Positions 5,433-8,616 of a DNA stretch of 8,616 nt are shown piece by piece. The notes under the pieces are model-generated. The model was not told the origin of the DNA and ran no database searches. It was given only the letters and a program-made list of their open reading frames with translations. The translations under genes were made by a program, and so were the position numbers. The stretch lies in contig CALZJL010000041.1 in the NCBI GenBank assembly GCA_945787625.1, forward strand, positions 1 through 8,616. The letters run 5' to 3'. Source of the DNA: an uncultured Prevotellaceae bacterium. Lineage in GTDB: Bacteria; Bacteroidota; Bacteroidia; Bacteroidales; Bacteroidaceae. The number at the start of each line of letters is the position of its first letter. Positions within the stretch are counted from its first letter, which is position 1.

Positions 5433-6965
5433 TCAGAAAGGAGGCACATCGTCACCCTCAGGAGCGCCAAACGGATTCATCTCCATCATGCTACGCTTCT
5501 CCTCGTCCGACAGTCCACGCGAGCGAATTTCCCCACCCTGTTCTCCAGGCATAGGCACCCATTGCGACTCGTCAGGATCCGCAAAACGCGCATACTCGCC
5601 CCTAAACTGCAGCAACACGTCACCCACAGCACCATTACGATGCTTCGCGATGATAATCTCAGCCATGCCACGCAAGTCACGCCCTCTCTCGTCCTCATAA
5701 ATCTTGTAATACTCCGGACGATGAATGAAACACACCATATCCGCGTCCTGCTCAATCGCGCCCGACTCGCGCAAGTCGCTCAGCTGCGGACGCTTGCCCT
5801 CAATACCCTCGCGCGACTCCACACCACGATTCAGCTGCGAAAGCGCGATGATAGGTATGTTCAACTCCTTAGCCAGCTGCTTGAGCGAACGAGAAATCGT
5901 AGAAACCTCCTCCTGACGGCTGCCAAAGCTCATACCACTCGCATTCATCAGCTGCAGATAGTCAATCATGATAATCTTCACATCATGCTCCCGTACCAGC
6001 CGTCGAGCCTTTGTACGCAGTTCAAACACGCTCAGCGAAGGCGTATCGTCGACATAGATCGGAGCGTCATAGAGCTGTGTGATACGATTGTCCAGCTGCT
6101 GCCACTCGTATGGAGCCAACTGACCAGATTTGATCTTCTCGCCAGTTATCTCACAAACGTTCACAATCAGACGATTCACCAGCTGCACGTTAGCCATCTC
6201 AAGTGAAAACATCGCACAAGGAATCTTGTGGTCCACCGCCATCTTCCTAATCATCGAGATCACGAAAGCCGTCTTACCCATAGCCGGACGCGCCGCAATA
6301 ATGATGAGATCACTCGCCTGCCAGCCACTCGTAATCTTGTCCAGACGCGCAAATCCCGAAGTCAGACCGCTCAAGCCGTCCGTACGAGCAGCAGCAATCT
6401 GTAGCATCTCGTAAGCCTCCTGAATGACAGGATTAATCTGAGTATAGTCCTTCTTGGAATTATTCTGCGACAACTCGAACAGTCTGCCCTGAGCCTCCTG
6501 CATCAAGTCCTCCACATCAGTACCAGGATCAAAAGCCATCTGCTGAATACGGCTCGCATACATAATCAGCTGTCGGGCAATATACTTCTGAAGTATGATA
6601 CGAGCGTGATACTCCAGGTGAGCACTACTTATCACAGCCCCACTCAACTGCGCGATATACGCCATACCACCAATCTCAGTCAGATTACCCTTAGCCTCCA
6701 GTTGTTCCACCACGGTAATCACATCGACAGGCTTCTGCTGTATAGCCAAATCACGAATAGCCTCAAAGACAAGCTGGTTGCGATGATCATAGAAACACTC
6801 AGGCTTCAATATCTCAGCCACCTGCCCAAAAGCATCCTGCTCATTCATCAGCGCACCAAGCACCACAGTCTCCATATCCAGATTCTGCGGCTGTTTGTGA
6901 CCAAGAACATCCATACTCGGAACCTCAACCACCTTAGGTTGCCTCTTATTACGTGATTCTGCCAT
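5433..6965 (-). CDS. dnaB: Replicative DNA helicase DnaB
   Basis: This is the hexameric, ATP-driven helicase that unwinds DNA ahead of the replication fork and contacts primase. The 510 residues show the N-terminal helical domain (about 27-130; [12 protein letters not shown] at 29-40), a linker, and the RecA-like motor from about 200. Walker A is ARPAMGKTA (225-233, Lys231, Thr232), Walker B is [10 protein letters not shown] (331-340, Asp335), the DNA-loop and sensor region includes [10 protein letters not shown] (376-385), and the arginine-finger region is KHRNGAVGD (441-449) followed by [10 protein letters not shown]. The length is a little above typical because of N- and C-terminal extensions. 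No intein or insertion is present. The last six residues, DDVPPF, resemble the acidic tip of single-stranded DNA-binding protein. The ATG at 6965 lies about 18 bases after the predicted transcript start. It is divergent from pgk and upstream of pheT. Confidence 0.99.
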   Translation of the reverse strand: MAESRNKRQPKVVEVPSMDVLGHKQPQNLDMETVVLGALMNEQDAFGQVAEILKPECFYDHRNQLVFEAIRDLAIQQKPVDVITVVEQLEAKGNLTEIGGMAYIAQLSGAVISSAHLEYHARIILQKYIARQLIMYASRIQQMAFDPGTDVEDLMQEAQGRLFELSQNNSKKDYTQINPVIQEAYEMLQIAAARTDGLSGLTSGFARLDKITSGWQASDLIIIAARPAMGKTAFVISMIRKMAVDHKIPCAMFSLEMANVQLVNRLIVNVCEITGEKIKSGQLAPYEWQQLDNRITQLYDAPIYVDDTPSLSVFELRTKARRLVREHDVKIIMIDYLQLMNASGMSFGSRQEEVSTISRSLKQLAKELNIPIIALSQLNRGVESREGIEGKRPQLSDLRESGAIEQDADMVCFIHRPEYYKIYEDERGRDLRGMAEIIIAKHRNGAVGDVLLQFRGEYARFADPDESQWVPMPGEQGGEIRSRGLSDEEKRSMMEMNPFGAPEGDDVPPF

Positions 6966-6989
6966 ATACCCAAACTGCGATTTTCAACA

Positions 6990-7022
6990 CAAAGATATAT
7001 TATTCTCCCCACAAAAACCAAA
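6990..7022 (-). promoter_or_regulatory. dnaB promoter
   Basis: On the minus strand a -33 TTTG (7022-7019) and a -7 TATCTTTG (6997-6990) are separated by 21 bp, matching the Bacteroidetes consensus TTTG/TAnnTTTG. The predicted start near 6983 leaves a short leader before the ATG at 6965. No Shine-Dalgarno is seen. Confidence 0.75.
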
Positions 7023-7037
7023 TTATGATAGAATTTT

Positions 7038-7069
7038 TTTGGAATTGTTCGCGCTTATTCGTAACTTTG
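7038..7069 (+). promoter_or_regulatory. pgk promoter
   Basis: A -33 TTTG (7038-7041) and a -7 TAACTTTG (7062-7069) are separated by 20 bp and match the Bacteroidetes consensus. The predicted start near 7076 gives a leader of about 60 bases that is A-rich, has no obvious Shine-Dalgarno and little secondary structure, as is usual for strongly expressed genes in this phylum. Its -33 box faces that of dnaB across 15 bp. Confidence 0.8.
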
Positions 7070-7134
7070 GACTGCGTAAAGATAAAAATACGAATATTTA
7101 TTATACTACAACAAACATTAAAACAATTACCAAA

Positions 7135-8403
7135 ATGACCATTAAGGAATTCAATTTTGCAGGCAAGAAAGCCATTGTACGTGTGGACTTCAACGTACCC
7201 CTGAAAGAAGGCGTTATAACAGACGACACACGTATCCGTGGTGCACTCCCCACCCTCAAGCACATTCTTGACCAAGGCGGAGCACTCATCATCATGTCAC
7301 ACATGGGCAAGCCCAAAGGCAAAGTAAAGCCCGAGCTCTCATTAGGTCAGATCAAAGACGCCGTAGCCAAGGCACTTGGAGTAGACGAAGTAAAGTTTGC
7401 CCCCGACTGCGCCAAAGCCCAGGAAGCCGCAGCCGCCCTTCAGGCTGGCGAAGTACTGCTGCTTGAGAACCTCCGCTACTATCCCGAGGAAGAAGGCAAG
7501 CCAGTAGGCATCGACAAGGAAGACCCAGCCTACGAAGCCGCCAAGAAAGCCATGAAAGAGAGCCAGAAAGAGTTTGCCAAGACCCTGGCATCATACGCAG
7601 ACTGCTACGTGATGGACGCATTCGGCACAGCCCACCGCCGTCACGCCTCTACAGCAGTCATCGCAGACTACTTCGACGCCGACAACAAGATGCTCGGATT
7701 CCTCATGGAGAAAGAAGTAGAAGCCGTAGACAACGTCCTGTCAAACATCAAGCGTCCGTTTGTAGCCATCATGGGCGGATCAAAAGTATCCTCAAAGATA
7801 GGCATCATCGAGAACCTCCTCGGCAAAGTAGACAAGCTCATACTCTGCGGCGGCATGACATACACATTTGCCAAGGCACACGGCGGAGAAATCGGCCAGT
7901 CAATCGTAGAGCTCGACAAGCTTGACGTAGCCCTCGAAGTCGAGAAGAAAGCCAAGGAAAACGGCGTAGAGCTCGTATTAGGAGAAGACAGCGTATGCTG
8001 CACCAGCTACAACTTCAAGACCTTCACAGTCAACGACGGAGCCAAGATAGAAGTATTCCCGTCCAAAGCAATCCCAGCAGAGTACGAAGGACTCGACGCA
8101 GGTCCAGTCAGCGCCAAGAAGTTCGCAGACGCCATCAGAGGCGCAAAGACCATACTTTGGAACGGACCTGCCGGCTGCTTCGAGTGCGACGACTTTACCG
8201 CCGGCTCCAAGGCAATCGGCGAAGCCATAGCCCAAGCCACAGCCGAAGGCGCATTCTCACTCATCGGAGGCGGAGACTCAGTAGCATGCTGCACCAAGTT
8301 TGGCCTGACAGACAAAGTCAGCTACATCTCCACCGGAGGCGGAGCCCTTCTTGAAGCCATCGAAGGCAAAGTACTGCCAGGCGTAGCAGCCATCAAAGGC
8401 TAA
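7135..8403 (+). CDS. pgk: Phosphoglycerate kinase
   Basis: This glycolytic enzyme transfers a phosphate from 1,3-bisphosphoglycerate to ADP, giving ATP and 3-phosphoglycerate, in the cytoplasm. The 422-residue product has both Rossmann-like lobes. Substrate residues are visible in VRVDFNVPL (15-23; Asp18, Asn20), DDTRIR (30-35), SHMGKPKG (55-62), ENLR (111-114) and DAFGTAHR (161-168). The nucleotide side shows [10 protein letters not shown] (214-223; Lys217, Lys221), WNGPAGCFE (342-350), GGGDSV (378-383) and STGGGALLE (399-407). The usual SHLGRP reads SHMGKP, so an arginine that contacts the substrate in other PGKs is Lys59. The protein has nine cysteines, including two CC pairs (288-289, 385-386). 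The frame stays open back to 7039, but the ATG at 7135 matches the family N-terminus and leaves the promoter outside the gene. A GC-rich hairpin follows. Confidence 0.99.
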   Translation: MTIKEFNFAGKKAIVRVDFNVPLKEGVITDDTRIRGALPTLKHILDQGGALIIMSHMGKPKGKVKPELSLGQIKDAVAKALGVDEVKFAPDCAKAQEAAAALQAGEVLLLENLRYYPEEEGKPVGIDKEDPAYEAAKKAMKESQKEFAKTLASYADCYVMDAFGTAHRRHASTAVIADYFDADNKMLGFLMEKEVEAVDNVLSNIKRPFVAIMGGSKVSSKIGIIENLLGKVDKLILCGGMTYTFAKAHGGEIGQSIVELDKLDVALEVEKKAKENGVELVLGEDSVCCTSYNFKTFTVNDGAKIEVFPSKAIPAEYEGLDAGPVSAKKFADAIRGAKTILWNGPAGCFECDDFTAGSKAIGEAIAQATAEGAFSLIGGGDSVACCTKFGLTDKVSYISTGGGALLEAIEGKVLPGVAAIKG

Positions 8404-8433
8404 AATCCCCCATTAGAAAACACATAAATCCAA

Positions 8434-8458
8434 CCCCCGAAGCACACAGCTTTGGGGG
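8434..8458 (+). terminator. GC-rich hairpin after pgk
   Basis: CCCCCGAAGC (8434-8443) and GCTTTGGGGG (8449-8458) form a 10-bp stem with one G-U wobble around the loop ACACA. The base following it is TAAAATCATTCT rather than a U-run, so termination may be partial. The stem ends only 12 bases before the next ATG, so it may also cover that gene's start region. An earlier CCCCC (8407-8411) could compete for the GGGGG arm. Confidence 0.65.
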
Positions 8459-8470
8459 TAAAATCATTCT

Positions 8471-8616
8471 ATGAGACCCCATCATATCCACGACATCACA
8501 CTACCCGCAATAGTATTGGCACTTTGCAGCATCCTCTCATGCAAACCCAGCAATACAGACGACACCCACACAGCAAAGACAGACACCATACCCCTACGCA
8601 TCGCCATACTACCGAC
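8471..8616 (+). CDS. N-terminal part of a predicted lipoprotein (runs off the window)
   Basis: The ATG at 8471 opens 48 codons that continue past the window edge. The product has a signal-peptide-like start: MRPHHIHD, a hydrophobic stretch at residues 9-22 (ITLPAIVLALCSIL) and a lipobox ILSC with Cys24, followed by a polar, Thr- and Asp-rich linker (25-41) typical of Bacteroidetes lipoproteins. The mature part begins its fold with PLRIAILP, a first-strand pattern seen in periplasmic solute-binding proteins, but too little is present to assign a family. It starts 67 bases after pgk, with the pgk hairpin ending 12 bases upstream and no room for a promoter between, so it is probably expressed by read-through from pgk or from a promoter I cannot see. 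The composition is very C- and A-rich on the coding strand. Confidence 0.75.
   Translation, partial: MRPHHIHDITLPAIVLALCSILSCKPSNTDDTHTAKTDTIPLRIAILP

Noticed and set aside
3434..5554. 706-codon plus-strand frame as a real gene
   Set aside because: It is the exact antisense register of pheT, its translation is Thr-, Ile-, His- and Arg-rich without domains, and it is explained by codon avoidance in pheT.
5562..6206. 214-codon plus-strand frame opposite dnaB
   Set aside because: Same antisense-register effect as at pheT; dnaB is unambiguous.
5433..6965. Intein in dnaB
   Set aside because: dnaB is a frequent intein host, but Walker A, Walker B and later motifs are contiguous with normal spacing here.
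7039..7134. Upstream in-frame TTG start for pgk adding 32 residues
   Set aside because: The extension overlaps the promoter -7 box and does not resemble Pgk N-termini; the ATG at 7135 fits.

Overview
The window looks like a piece of chromosome from a member of the Bacteroidales, most likely Prevotellaceae-like. The evidence is threefold: several gene starts are preceded by the Bacteroidetes -7 box TAnnTTTG (some with a TTTG box about 20 bp further upstream), starts lack Shine-Dalgarno sequences, and the YebC, DnaB and Pgk proteins have a Bacteroidetes character. The genus is an inference from recall; no search was run. Most of the window is ordinary housekeeping sequence. I do not see a defence system, mobile element, CRISPR array or RNA gene.

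Layout. Bases 1-154 have no assignable gene but hold a degenerate tandem array of an 8-bp unit, just upstream of a plus-strand EamA/DMT-family membrane transporter (155-1072). This gene converges on a block of five minus-strand genes. Read in the direction of transcription the block is: replicative helicase dnaB (6965-5433), phenylalanyl-tRNA synthetase beta chain pheT (5341-2813), YebC/TACO1-family protein (2774-2034), a small lipoprotein of unknown function (1912-1505) and a 66-residue winged-helix protein of the DUF2582 type (1313-1113). On the right, divergent from dnaB, is phosphoglycerate kinase pgk (7135-8403), followed by the first 48 codons of a second lipoprotein (8471 onward) cut by the window edge.

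How the parts work together. dnaB and pgk fire from back-to-back promoters whose -33 boxes form an inverted repeat. pheT has a candidate promoter of its own 91 bp downstream of dnaB, and yebC follows pheT after 38 bp, so pheT-yebC is probably one translation-related transcript. It is closed by a 13-bp perfect inverted repeat with a T-rich tail. The lipoprotein gene and the winged-helix gene look like separate small units; the latter has its own -7 box and a hairpin at the predicted 5' end of its mRNA. A double inverted repeat separates the convergent transporter and winged-helix genes. The most interesting leads are small: the octamer array, the SSB-like C-terminal tip of DnaB, the symmetrical dnaB/pgk promoter region, and the structured gaps around 1047-1107, 1939-2036 and 8434-8458.
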